A stretch of 64,000 nucleotides of DNA from NCBI RefSeq assembly GCF_012927165.1, contig NZ_JABBGA010000003.1:1-64000 (forward strand). The letters run 5' to 3'. This DNA comes from Zoogloea dura. GTDB taxonomy: Bacteria > Pseudomonadota > Gammaproteobacteria > Burkholderiales > Rhodocyclaceae. The notes under the pieces were generated by a model. The model made no database searches, was not told where the DNA came from, and saw nothing but the letters and a program-made list of their open reading frames with translations. This document shows, one piece after another, positions 35,859 to 43,962 of this stretch (the first letter of the stretch is position 1; every line of letters starts with the position of its first letter). A program made the position numbers and the translations under genes.

Positions 35859-36632
35859 ATGCCCACCGACAACGCGACGCGCCCGCGCGTCGGCCTGTTC
35901 GCCACCTGCCTGATGAACCTGTTCCGCCCGAACGTGGGCTTCGCCGCGGCGCGGCTGCTGGAGGATGCCGGCTGCAGCGTGGAGGTGCCCCAGGCCCAGA
36001 CCTGCTGCGGCCAGCCCGGCTACAACAGCGGAGATTTCGAGGCCGCCCGGGCCCTGGCGCGGCAGCTCATCGAGGTGTTCGAGGGTTACGACTACGTGGT
36101 CGGCCCCTCCGGGTCGTGCATGGCCACCCTGCGCCACGACTACCCGAAGCTGCTCGCCGACGACCCCGCCTGGCGGGCCCGGGCCGAGGCCCTGGCGGCA
36201 AAGAGCCACGAGCTGCTGTCCTTCCTGACCGATGTGCGCGGCGTCCGCAGCGTGCCCACCCGCTACGCCGGCACGGTCACCTACCACGACTCCTGCTCAT
36301 CGATGCGCGGCCTGGGGGTCGAGGCCCAGCCGCGCCTGCTGCTCGGCTCGGTGGCCGGCCTGAGCCTGGCCGAGATGGCCGACCGGGAGGTGTGCTGCGG
36401 CTTTGGCGGCAGTTTCTGCGTCAAGTACCCGGCCATCTCCGGCCGCCTCGCCGGAGACAAGACCGCCGCGGTGGCGGCCAGCGGCGCGGACACCCTGCTC
36501 GGCGGCGACCTGGGCTGCCTGCTGCACCTGGCCGGCAAGCTCCGCCGCGACGGCCAGCCGGTCAAGATCTTCCACACCGCCGAGGTGCTGGCCGGCATGG
36601 CCGATGGCCCCGGCATCGGCGGCGAGGCCTGA
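35859..36632 (+). CDS. lutA: Lactate oxidation complex protein LutA (Fe-S, CCG domain)
   Basis: A 257-residue cytosolic protein with two cysteine-rich CCG motifs (QTCCGQPGYNSG and EVCCGFGGSFC) preceded by the SGSCMATLRHDY and HDSCSSMRGLG segments. This is the LutA/YkgE pattern. With LutB and LutC it forms the iron-sulfur L-lactate dehydrogenase system. The start ATG 35859 has CGGAG 6 bases upstream and was preferred over the ATG at 35796. First gene of lutABC, separated from lutB by 4 bases. Confidence 0.92.
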   Translation: MPTDNATRPRVGLFATCLMNLFRPNVGFAAARLLEDAGCSVEVPQAQTCCGQPGYNSGDFEAARALARQLIEVFEGYDYVVGPSGSCMATLRHDYPKLLADDPAWRARAEALAAKSHELLSFLTDVRGVRSVPTRYAGTVTYHDSCSSMRGLGVEAQPRLLLGSVAGLSLAEMADREVCCGFGGSFCVKYPAISGRLAGDKTAAVAASGADTLLGGDLGCLLHLAGKLRRDGQPVKIFHTAEVLAGMADGPGIGGEA

Positions 36633-36636
36633 GCCC

Positions 36637-38049
36637 ATGCAGGTCAACAGCCCGAACTTCAAGGCGAAGGCGGAAGCCGCCCTGACCGACCCCCAGTTGC
36701 GGGAGGCCCTGGGCAAGACCCGCATCATGTTCGTGAACAAGCGCGCCGAACTGGCCGCCGCCCTGCCCGAATTCGAGCACCTGCGCGACGAGGCCCGCGA
36801 TCGCAAGAACCACATCCTGGCCCACCTCGACCACTACCTGGAACGCTTCGACGAGGCCGTGACCCGGGCTGGCGGCAAGGTGCACTGGTGCGCCGACGCG
36901 GCGGAGGCACGCCGCGTCATCCTCGACATCTGCCGTCGGGTCGAAGCGAAGTCCATCACCAAGGGCAAGTCCATGGTGTCGGAGGAGATCGGCCTCAACG
37001 AAGCGCTTGAGGCCGAGGGCTACCGGGTGCTGGAGACCGACCTGGGCGAGTACATCATCCAGCTCGCCCACGAGCCGCCCTCCCACATCATCGCCCCGGC
37101 CGCCCACAAGACCCAGGAGCAGGTGGCCGACCTCTTCCACGCGGCCCACGGCGGCCCGCGCAAGACCACCGTCGCGGAGCTGGTCACCGAGGCCCGCCTG
37201 GTGCTGCGCGACGAGTACTTCAGGGCCGACGTGGGCATCACCGGCGGCAACTTCCTGGTGGCCGAGACCGGCTCCACGGTGATCGTCACCAACGAGGGCA
37301 ACGGCGACCTGACCCAGACCCTCGCCAGGGTGCACATCGTCACCAGCGGCATCGAGCGCATCGTGCCGACGCTGGAGGACGTCAGCCTGTTCCTGCGCAT
37401 CCTGGCCCGCAGCGCCACCGGCCAGGAAACCGAGACCTACACCACCTTCTCCACCGGCCCGCGGCGCCCCGGCGACCCGGACGGCCCCGAGGAATTCCAC
37501 GTGGTCCTGGTGGACAACGGGCGCAGCGGCATGCTCGGCGGCCCCTTCCAGGACATGCTGCGCTGCATCCGCTGCGGTGCCTGCATGAACCACTGCCCGG
37601 TGTATGGCGCGGTGGGCGGCCATGCCTACGGCTGGGTCTATCCGGGCCCCATGGGCGCGGTGCTGACGCCGCTGTTCGTCGGCCTCGACGCTACCCGCGA
37701 CCTGCCGAATGCGTGCACCCTCAACGGCCGCTGCCAGTCGGTATGCCCGGTGCGCATCCCCCTGCCCGAACTGCTCCGTGAGCTGCGCCACCAGCAGCAC
37801 CAGCAGGGCCTCCGCCCGCCGGCCGAACGCCGCGCCCTGGCCACCTGGCGCTTCGTGGCGGAACGGCCGCGCCTCTACCAGTTCGCCAACCGGGTGGCGG
37901 CACGCGCCCTCAAGGGCCTCGGCGGCGACGCCGGCCGCCTCCGCAGCCTGCCCTTCGCCGAAGGCTGGACCGCCTTCCGTGACCTGCCGGCACCCGAAGG
38001 CCTGACCTTCCTCGAACTGTGGCAGGCCCGCCACCCCGGAAAGCGCTGA
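36637..38049 (+). CDS. lutB: Lactate oxidation iron-sulfur protein LutB
   Basis: A 470-residue protein with an N-terminal LUD domain (KSMVSEEIGLNEALEAEG, VGITGGNFLVAETGS). Two 4Fe-4S clusters of the ferredoxin type follow: CIRCGACMNHCPVYGAVGG, then a second set with CTLNGRCQSVCPVRIPLPEL. A C-terminal DUF3390-like tail follows (FVAERPRLYQFANRVAARAL). It is the electron-transfer subunit of the LutABC lactate oxidation system. Order, spacing and lengths of the three genes are canonical. Confidence 0.94.
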   Translation: MQVNSPNFKAKAEAALTDPQLREALGKTRIMFVNKRAELAAALPEFEHLRDEARDRKNHILAHLDHYLERFDEAVTRAGGKVHWCADAAEARRVILDICRRVEAKSITKGKSMVSEEIGLNEALEAEGYRVLETDLGEYIIQLAHEPPSHIIAPAAHKTQEQVADLFHAAHGGPRKTTVAELVTEARLVLRDEYFRADVGITGGNFLVAETGSTVIVTNEGNGDLTQTLARVHIVTSGIERIVPTLEDVSLFLRILARSATGQETETYTTFSTGPRRPGDPDGPEEFHVVLVDNGRSGMLGGPFQDMLRCIRCGACMNHCPVYGAVGGHAYGWVYPGPMGAVLTPLFVGLDATRDLPNACTLNGRCQSVCPVRIPLPELLRELRHQQHQQGLRPPAERRALATWRFVAERPRLYQFANRVAARALKGLGGDAGRLRSLPFAEGWTAFRDLPAPEGLTFLELWQARHPGKR

Positions 38050-38053
38050 AGCC

Positions 38054-38695
38054 ATGCCCGACTCCCGCGACACCATCCTCGCCCGCATCCGCGCCGGCCT
38101 TGGCCGCGGCCCACTGCCCGCGGCCGCCGGAGCGGCCCTGGATGCCCGCCCCGCGCACACCCGCATCGCCTTTGACGATGACCTGACGGAGCGCTTCATC
38201 ACCAAACTGTGCAGCCGCGCCGGCAGCGTGAACCGCCTTGCCAGCCTGTCGGAAGTGCCCGCCGCCGTCGACGCCTACGGCGAGGCCCATGGCCTGCCGC
38301 CCCGCGCCGCCGTGGCCCGCCCCCTTGCCGGCCTGCCCTGGCCGGCCGGGCTGGCCCGCCATGAGGGGCCCGCCGGCAAGGACGAGATCCTGTCCGTCAC
38401 GGCCTGCCTGGCCGGCATCGCCGAGACCGGCAGCATCCTGCTCGCCTCCGGCCCAGACAGCCCGACCACTCTCAACTTCGTGCCCGACCACCATCTGGTC
38501 GTCTTGCTGGCCAGCCAGCTGGTGCCCGATTTCGAGGCTGCCTGGGCGCACCTGCGGGCCCTGCCGGGAGGCATGCCGCGAACGGTGAACATCGTCTCCG
38601 GCCCGTCCCGCACCGGCGACGTGGGGTTGACCCTGCAGCTCGGCGCCCACGGACCACGCAGCCTGCATGTACTGCTGGTGGGCGGCGACACCTAA
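38054..38695 (+). CDS. lutC: Lactate utilization protein LutC (LUD domain)
   Basis: A 213-residue LUD-domain protein. The C-terminal half carries the family segments ACLAGIAETGSILLASG, LNFVPDHHLVVLLASQLV and a terminal GPSRTGDVGLTLQLGAHGP, ending in LHVLLVGG. It completes the lutABC operon, 4 bases after lutB. The regulatory gene that often accompanies lutABC (a GntR- or LutR-type repressor) is not adjacent here. Confidence 0.92.
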   Translation: MPDSRDTILARIRAGLGRGPLPAAAGAALDARPAHTRIAFDDDLTERFITKLCSRAGSVNRLASLSEVPAAVDAYGEAHGLPPRAAVARPLAGLPWPAGLARHEGPAGKDEILSVTACLAGIAETGSILLASGPDSPTTLNFVPDHHLVVLLASQLVPDFEAAWAHLRALPGGMPRTVNIVSGPSRTGDVGLTLQLGAHGPRSLHVLLVGGDT

Positions 38696-38749
38696 ACTTC
38701 TGCCGCCGACGGCCGAAAACCTCCATTCATCCGCCCTGACCGTCGCCCG

Positions 38750-40033
38750 ATGCAAGCATCACCGCCCCAGGATTTCGTCGTGACCCCCGACCAGCTGTGC
38801 CTCGGGCTGTTCGTGCACATCGACCTGCCCTGGTTCAGCCACCCCTTCAGCTTCAACAGCTTCAAGATCCGCAATGCGGAACAGCTGGCGACGCTGCGCA
38901 AGCTGGGCGTCAAGCACTTCCGCTACGACCCGGACCGCTCCGACGTGCAACCGGCCGGGCTATCGGCTGCGCCACAGGTCGAGGCCCCGCCCCCCCCACC
39001 GGCCGAGCCGGTGGACGATGGCACGCTGGCGGCCAAGCGCGAGCGCATCGCACGCCTGGCCCAGCGCAAGCGCAAGGTGGTGGAGGTGGAAAAAGCCCTG
39101 GTCAAAGCCGCCGGGGTGATGCGCAACATCAGCAAGAACCTCTTCGCGCGCCCCAAGGAATGCATGGAGGAGGTGAGCGAGCTGGTGACCCAGATGGTGG
39201 TCGCCTTTCTCGACCAGCCGGAGGTCGCCCTGCACGTGATCGGCGAGCACTCTGGCGGCGAGGAGACCTATTACCACGGCCTCAACTGCTCGATCCTGTC
39301 GATGATGCTGGCCAAGGAGCTGGGTTTCCCCCGCGCCCATTGCCAGCTGCTGGGGGTCGGCGCCCTGCTCCACGACATCGGCCTCAACGACATTCCCGAC
39401 CGGGTGGCCCGCCCGCGCCACGAGCTGACCGCCCCGGAGCGCCACCTGCGGGAGCTCCACTGCGAATACGGCGTTCGCACGGGCAAGCAGATCGGCCTGC
39501 CCGAGCCCGTCCTGCGCATCATCGCCCAGCACCACGAGCTGGCCGACGGCAGCGGCTTCCCGAACCGCCTCAAGGGCGACCAGATCGACCCCCTGGCGCG
39601 CATCGTGGCGCTGGTCAATTACTACGACAACCTGTGCAATCCAGCGGATCAGGCCAAGGCCATGACGCCCCACGAAGCCCTCTCGCTCATGTTCGCCCAG
39701 CGCCGTGCCAAGTTCGACCCCAAGGCCCTGCAGGTCATGATCCGCTGCCTGGGGGTGTATCCGCCCGGCACCGTGGTCAAGCTGTCCAACGACGCCATCG
39801 CCCTGGTGGCTTCGGTCAACCCGGTCAAGCCGCTGCGGCCCTGGGTCACGGTCTACGACCCCGGCGTCCCCAAGGATGAAGCCATCATGCTCGACCTGGA
39901 AGAGGAGCCGGACATCAACATCGCCAAGGCCCTCAGGCCCATCCAGCTGCCGCCCGAGGTCTACGACTATCTCAGCCCGCGCAAGCGCGTGACCTACTAC
40001 TTCGACGCCGACTCCAAGAAAGGGCGCACGTGA
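38750..40033 (+). CDS. HD-GYP-type c-di-GMP phosphodiesterase with DUF3391
   Basis: A 427-residue cytosolic protein. The N-terminal DUF3391 domain (about 1-140) contains LCLGLFVHIDLPWF and ends in a Lys/Arg-rich helical linker. The HD domain has H208-D209 (LLHDIGLNDIP), H261-H262-E263 and the signature loop DGSGFPNRLKGDQI. The usual GYP is GFP here (269-271), so the loop is conserved except for the Tyr. Family enzymes degrade c-di-GMP. The gene ends within the start of the following hybrid kinase, a coupling that resembles RpfG/RpfC-type pairs. Confidence 0.9.
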   Translation: MQASPPQDFVVTPDQLCLGLFVHIDLPWFSHPFSFNSFKIRNAEQLATLRKLGVKHFRYDPDRSDVQPAGLSAAPQVEAPPPPPAEPVDDGTLAAKRERIARLAQRKRKVVEVEKALVKAAGVMRNISKNLFARPKECMEEVSELVTQMVVAFLDQPEVALHVIGEHSGGEETYYHGLNCSILSMMLAKELGFPRAHCQLLGVGALLHDIGLNDIPDRVARPRHELTAPERHLRELHCEYGVRTGKQIGLPEPVLRIIAQHHELADGSGFPNRLKGDQIDPLARIVALVNYYDNLCNPADQAKAMTPHEALSLMFAQRRAKFDPKALQVMIRCLGVYPPGTVVKLSNDAIALVASVNPVKPLRPWVTVYDPGVPKDEAIMLDLEEEPDINIAKALRPIQLPPEVYDYLSPRKRVTYYFDADSKKGRT

Positions 40034-41952
40034 TGACCGCCCCCTACAAGGACGTCCTGCTCGCCGCCGCCGAGGAGATCCTGCTGCTGGTCGACCCGAC
40101 CAGCCTCTCCATCCTGGCGGCCAACCCGGCCGCCGCGCGCCTGCTCGGCCACCCCGCCGACGCCCTGGTGGGCATGTCCATCACCGACGTGGAGTGCGCC
40201 CTCGCCGACCTGTTCTTCTGGGAGGAGGTGCGGGCTGGCGGCGCCATCGACGAGCAAGTGATGGAAGGCCTCTACCGCCGCGCCGACGACAGCCTGCTGG
40301 CCGCCCGCAAGACCGTGCACCGCATCCCGGAAGGCGTCCTGGTGCGGGCCTCCGACATCGGCGCCCAGAAGCGCGCCGAGGACGAGCTGGCCCAGATGGC
40401 CTCGCGCCTGCGCGCCACCCTGGAGGCGACCGCCGACGGCATCCTGGTGCTCGACCGGGACGACCGGGTGGTCAATCTCAACCGCCGCCTGGCCCAACTC
40501 TGGCAGATCCCCGAATCCCTGCTCGCCCGGCACGATGACGAAGCCCTGCTGGAACATTTCTGCCAGGCCGTCGAAGACCCCGCCACCCTGCGCCGCCTGC
40601 TGACCGGCCACGGCCGCGACACCCGGGAGACCTTCGACACGGTGTCCCTGCGCGACGGCCGCATCTTCGAGATCAGCTCGCGCCCCGCACGCCACGACGA
40701 ACAGATGATCGGCCGGGTCTTCTGCATCACCGACGTGACCGAGAGGCAACGCGCTCAGCAGGCCCTGATCACCGCCCGCGACGCCGCCACCGCCGCCAGC
40801 CGCGCCAAGAGCGACTTCCTGGCGATGATGTCGCACGAGATCCGGACCCCGATGAACGGCATCATCGGCATGGCCCAGCTGCTCGAGATGGCACCCCACT
40901 CGGAAGAGCAGCAGGAGTACATCTCGACCATCCAGAAGAGCGGCGAGGCCTTGCTCGGCATCATCAACGACATCCTCGACTACTCCAAGATCGAGGCCAA
41001 CAAGATGAGCCTCGAGACCGTCGGCTTCGACCTGCGCCAGCTGGTCCTCGACGTGGAGCGCCTGTTCCGCCCGAAGGCCGCCGAAAAGAAACTGGCCTTC
41101 GCCACCTCGGTGGCGGCCAACATCCCGCGGGTGCTGATGGGCGATCCGACCCGCCTCAGGCAGATCCTGGTCAACCTGACCGGCAATGCCTTCAAGTTCA
41201 CCGCCCACGGCGAAGTCGGCATCCACGTGGCCGGCGTCCCCGGCCAGCCGGGACGAACCAACCTGCGGATCACGGTGAGCGACAGCGGCATCGGCATCGC
41301 CCCGGCCAAATGCAAGCACATCTTCACGCCCTTCGAGCAGGCCGACATGTCCACCACCCGCCGCTATGGCGGCACCGGGCTGGGGCTGGCCATCTGCCGC
41401 ATGCTGTGCGAGCTGATGGGTGGCGAGATCGGCGTGGACAGCGAGGAGGGCGCCGGGTCGCGCTTCTGGTTCACCCTCAACCTGGAGAACGGCGCCGGCG
41501 AGGAATCCCAGCCTCCCGAAACGCCCCGCCCCATCCTGCGCCAGAGCACGCGCATCCTGATCGTCGAGGACAACCCCATCAACCGGATGGTGCTGGGGCG
41601 CATGCTAGAACGCTTCGGCGCGAAGGAGCTGGCCTACGCCGAAGACGGCCAGGAAGCCCTGGAGAGCTGCGCCACGAAAGCCTACGAGCTGATCTTCATG
41701 GATGCCCGCATGCCGCGCCTGGACGGCCTGGCGGCCACCCGGGCCCTGCGCGAAGCCGGCAACCCGGCCTACATCATCGGAGTCAGCGCCGACGCCATGA
41801 GCGACGAGCGCAGCAAGGCCCTCGAGGCCGGCATGAACGACTACGTGGTCAAGCCGGTGGCACGCCAGGCCCTGGCCGAAGCCATCCATCGCTGGCGGCA
41901 GACCCTCATCGACAGCCACAATGCGGCCAGGGAGGACAGCCAGGAAAGCTGA
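40033..41952 (+). CDS. PAS-PAS hybrid histidine kinase
   Basis: A 639-residue protein without membrane segments. Two PAS-like domains (about 5-115 and 125-240) precede the HisKA domain with H268 (MMSHEIRTPMNG). HATPase_c ([19 protein letters not shown]) and a receiver with D557 (ELIFMDARMPRLDG) follow. ATG 40033 overlaps the HD-GYP stop by one base; the GTG at 40030 is an alternative. Coupling suggests that it controls, or works with, the HD-GYP protein in c-di-GMP signalling. The signal is unknown; cytosolic PAS domains suggest an internal cue such as redox or small molecules. Confidence 0.9.
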   Translation: MTAPYKDVLLAAAEEILLLVDPTSLSILAANPAAARLLGHPADALVGMSITDVECALADLFFWEEVRAGGAIDEQVMEGLYRRADDSLLAARKTVHRIPEGVLVRASDIGAQKRAEDELAQMASRLRATLEATADGILVLDRDDRVVNLNRRLAQLWQIPESLLARHDDEALLEHFCQAVEDPATLRRLLTGHGRDTRETFDTVSLRDGRIFEISSRPARHDEQMIGRVFCITDVTERQRAQQALITARDAATAASRAKSDFLAMMSHEIRTPMNGIIGMAQLLEMAPHSEEQQEYISTIQKSGEALLGIINDILDYSKIEANKMSLETVGFDLRQLVLDVERLFRPKAAEKKLAFATSVAANIPRVLMGDPTRLRQILVNLTGNAFKFTAHGEVGIHVAGVPGQPGRTNLRITVSDSGIGIAPAKCKHIFTPFEQADMSTTRRYGGTGLGLAICRMLCELMGGEIGVDSEEGAGSRFWFTLNLENGAGEESQPPETPRPILRQSTRILIVEDNPINRMVLGRMLERFGAKELAYAEDGQEALESCATKAYELIFMDARMPRLDGLAATRALREAGNPAYIIGVSADAMSDERSKALEAGMNDYVVKPVARQALAEAIHRWRQTLIDSHNAAREDSQES

Positions 41953-41997
41953 TGGCCCGCAGCCGTGGCACAAAAGTTTGCTTACAAAGGCTCACCA

Positions 41998-42011
41998 CCC
42001 GTCACGACGGG
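41998..42011. promoter_or_regulatory. Inverted repeat upstream of His-rich protein gene
   Basis: CCCGTCACGACGGG is a near-perfect palindrome centred about 60 bases before the ATG at 42065, between the hybrid kinase and the small secreted protein. It could be an operator or part of a hairpin ending the kinase transcript. Confidence 0.3.
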
Positions 42012-42064
42012 CCTGGCTATCCTGCAAGCGCGTCCGGTTCAACCGGAACCTTGAGGAGAATACG

Positions 42065-42364
42065 ATGAGCCCCCTGAAACTGCTGACCGCCTGCCTGATC
42101 GCACTGGGCACCCTGAGTGTGTCCCTCCCCGCCAGCGCCGACCGGGGCGAACATCGGGGACACCACAAGCACTGGGAACGTCATGACCACCGCCATCGGC
42201 ATCATGATGAATACCGTTATTACCGCCCCTATCGGGCTCCGGTCGCCGTGATGCCCGCGCCGGTCTATGTGCCGCAACCGGTGTACCCGGCGCCGGCCTA
42301 CGCCTACTCCCGCGATCCCGCCGTGGTGATCGGCATACCGCCGCTGGTCATCCCCCTGCGCTGA
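42065..42364 (+). CDS. Small His-rich exported protein
   Basis: A 99-residue protein with a clear Sec signal peptide (LLTACLIALGTLSVSLPASA, cleavage about residue 26). A His/Arg/Asp-rich stretch follows (HRGHHKHWERHDHRHRHH), then a Tyr/Pro-rich region (YRYYRPYRAP, PVYVPQPVYPAPAYAY). Ribosome site AGGAG is 8 bases upstream. The His cluster suggests periplasmic metal binding (Ni, Cu, Zn or Co), but the family has no established function that I know of. Its 3' end overlaps the convergent gene at 42348 by 17 bases. Confidence 0.8.
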   Translation: MSPLKLLTACLIALGTLSVSLPASADRGEHRGHHKHWERHDHRHRHHDEYRYYRPYRAPVAVMPAPVYVPQPVYPAPAYAYSRDPAVVIGIPPLVIPLR

Positions 42365-42776
42365 GCCTGGCGCGCACACCCTGGCGCAGCGCCAGGGTGA
42401 GGGGATCGGGGCCAGAGAACGCCAGCCGCAGGGCCGGATGCTCGGCCTCCCCCACCGCAAAGACGCTCCGCACCCAGCGCATCTGGGCTGCACCGGCCTC
42501 GTCGATCAAGCCCTGGAGAATGGTCACGCAGCCCTCGGCGCCCGCTTCTATCATCAGGTTCAGGCGATTGTCGAGTTCGGCCCGATCGACCGCGTAGAGC
42601 ACATCGTCCTGCCGCAGGGCCTGGCCGCGCAGACAGCTGCTGGTCGCCCCCAGGAGCAGGCGTCCGGCCAGGAAATGCAGGCGCTGCGCGGCATCCGCCT
42701 GCGCCAGCAGCAGGCTGCCGAACAGGTCCGTGAGGTGCAGGCTGGCGCATTGTGCCGATTCCGGTTGGATCCACAT
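42348..42776 (-). CDS. Hypothetical protein, start uncertain
   Basis: A 142-residue soluble protein. It has ordinary amino-acid composition and Leu/Ala-rich helices (LTDLFGSLLLAQADAAQRL), with no recognised domain. The assigned ATG 42776 has only a weak ribosome site. The frame is open for 52 more codons upstream, right back to the TGA of the ROK gene (42933-42935), with no ATG, GTG or TTG in that stretch. It is therefore in the same frame as the ROK kinase and downstream of it, and probably co-transcribed with it. Confidence 0.55.
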   Translation of the reverse strand: MWIQPESAQCASLHLTDLFGSLLLAQADAAQRLHFLAGRLLLGATSSCLRGQALRQDDVLYAVDRAELDNRLNLMIEAGAEGCVTILQGLIDEAGAAQMRWVRSVFAVGEAEHPALRLAFSGPDPLTLALRQGVRARLSAGG

Positions 42777-42932
42777 GGGCGGGCTCTCGTTGAGGGTGAT
42801 GACCGGGCTCCCTTGGCGGCCACAGGCCGGGGGAATCGAATTGCTGCGGGCGATCCAGGCGGTTTCCGCCCGACAGGGTCGGACGCCATGCGCACGCAGC
42901 TGCCCATTCTGCGCCAGTTGCGGCTGAATGTG

Positions 42933-43844
42933 TCAGCTGTCGCGGGCGTTCACCGGCCACAGCCAGGCCGCCCCGCGCACCCCCGATGCATCCCCGTGCA
43001 GGGCCGGCGCCAGGCGTGTCGCCACCTCATCCGAGAACACGTGCGGGCACCACAAGCGGGGGACTGACTCGTATAGACGGGCCAGGTTGGAAAGCCCGCC
43101 GCCCAGCACGATCACATCCGGATCGAGAATATTGATGACGCCGGCCAGCGCCCTCGCCAGGCGTGTCTCATAAGCCTGCAGGCTGGCCTCGCAGGCCGCA
43201 TCCCCGGTCGCCGCCGCGGCCACGATGGCCTCCGGGGCCAGGCGGAGGCCGCTGTCGCGGGCATGCAGGGCGGCCAGGCCCGGGCCGGACAGATAGGTCT
43301 CGATGCAGCCCGCCCGGCCGCAATAGCACGGCGGCAGCGGCAGATCGGCCCCCTCCGGCAGGGGCAAGGGGTTGTGCCCCCACTCACCGGCAATCGCATT
43401 GACCCCCTCGACGACCTCTCCGCGGATCGCGATCCCGCCACCCACGCCGGTGCCGATGATGACCCCAAACACCACATCGGCCCCCGCCGCAGCCCCGTCA
43501 CCCGCCTCGGACAATGCCAGGCAGTTGGCGTCGTTGGCCAGCCGGACCTCGCGCCCCAGGGCGGCCGCCAGGTCCGCCGCCAGTGGCCGGCCGATCAGGC
43601 AGGTGGAGTTGGCGTTCTTGATCAGGCCGCTGCGCCGGGACGGCGCGCCGGGCATCCCGACGCCCACCGTTCCGCGCTGCCCGAGTTCGGCCTCGACACC
43701 GTGCACCAGGCCGGCCACCGCCGCCACCGTGCCCGCATAGTCGCCCTGCGGCGTCGCCACCCGCCGCCGCGCCAGGGTCTGGCCGCCGCGGCCGAGGGCG
43801 ATGATCTCGATCTTCGTGCCGCCAAGGTCGATGCCGATACGCAT
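42933..43844 (-). CDS. ROK-family sugar kinase (fructokinase/glucokinase-like)
   Basis: A 303-residue cytosolic kinase. Visible motifs are the N-terminal phosphate-binding IGIDLGGTK, the catalytic base region NDANCLAL (D105), the GTGVGGGI motif, EWGHNPLP with the zinc-ligand His157, and the ROK zinc motif CYCGRAGCIE (Cys173, Cys175, Cys180). Specificity for fructose, glucose or another hexose cannot be read from the sequence. ATG 43844 was chosen over the in-frame ATG six codons upstream because it begins the conserved strand and has GGAGA upstream. Divergent from the DUF4062 operon. Confidence 0.9.
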   Translation of the reverse strand: MRIGIDLGGTKIEIIALGRGGQTLARRRVATPQGDYAGTVAAVAGLVHGVEAELGQRGTVGVGMPGAPSRRSGLIKNANSTCLIGRPLAADLAAALGREVRLANDANCLALSEAGDGAAAGADVVFGVIIGTGVGGGIAIRGEVVEGVNAIAGEWGHNPLPLPEGADLPLPPCYCGRAGCIETYLSGPGLAALHARDSGLRLAPEAIVAAAATGDAACEASLQAYETRLARALAGVINILDPDVIVLGGGLSNLARLYESVPRLWCPHVFSDEVATRLAPALHGDASGVRGAAWLWPVNARDS

Positions 43845-43893
43845 GCTCAATCGTCTCCGCAAATGGGCGCCCGATGATAAGCCTTACTCCCCG

Positions 43894-43922
43894 TGGCAAA
43901 CGACGGATGACTGGCATATTCT
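43894..43922 (+). promoter_or_regulatory. Candidate promoter of the DUF4062-MoxR-vWA operon
   Basis: TGGCAA (43894-43899), a 17-base spacer and TATTCT (43917-43922) form a weak sigma-70-like promoter, 40 bases before the DUF4062 ATG, in the 118-base divergent gap with the ROK gene. Matches are 3/6 and 4/6. Confidence 0.3.
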
Positions 43923-43962
43923 TCAGGCACGCCACGCGCAGGCCAGGAGGAGCGTTCCCACC

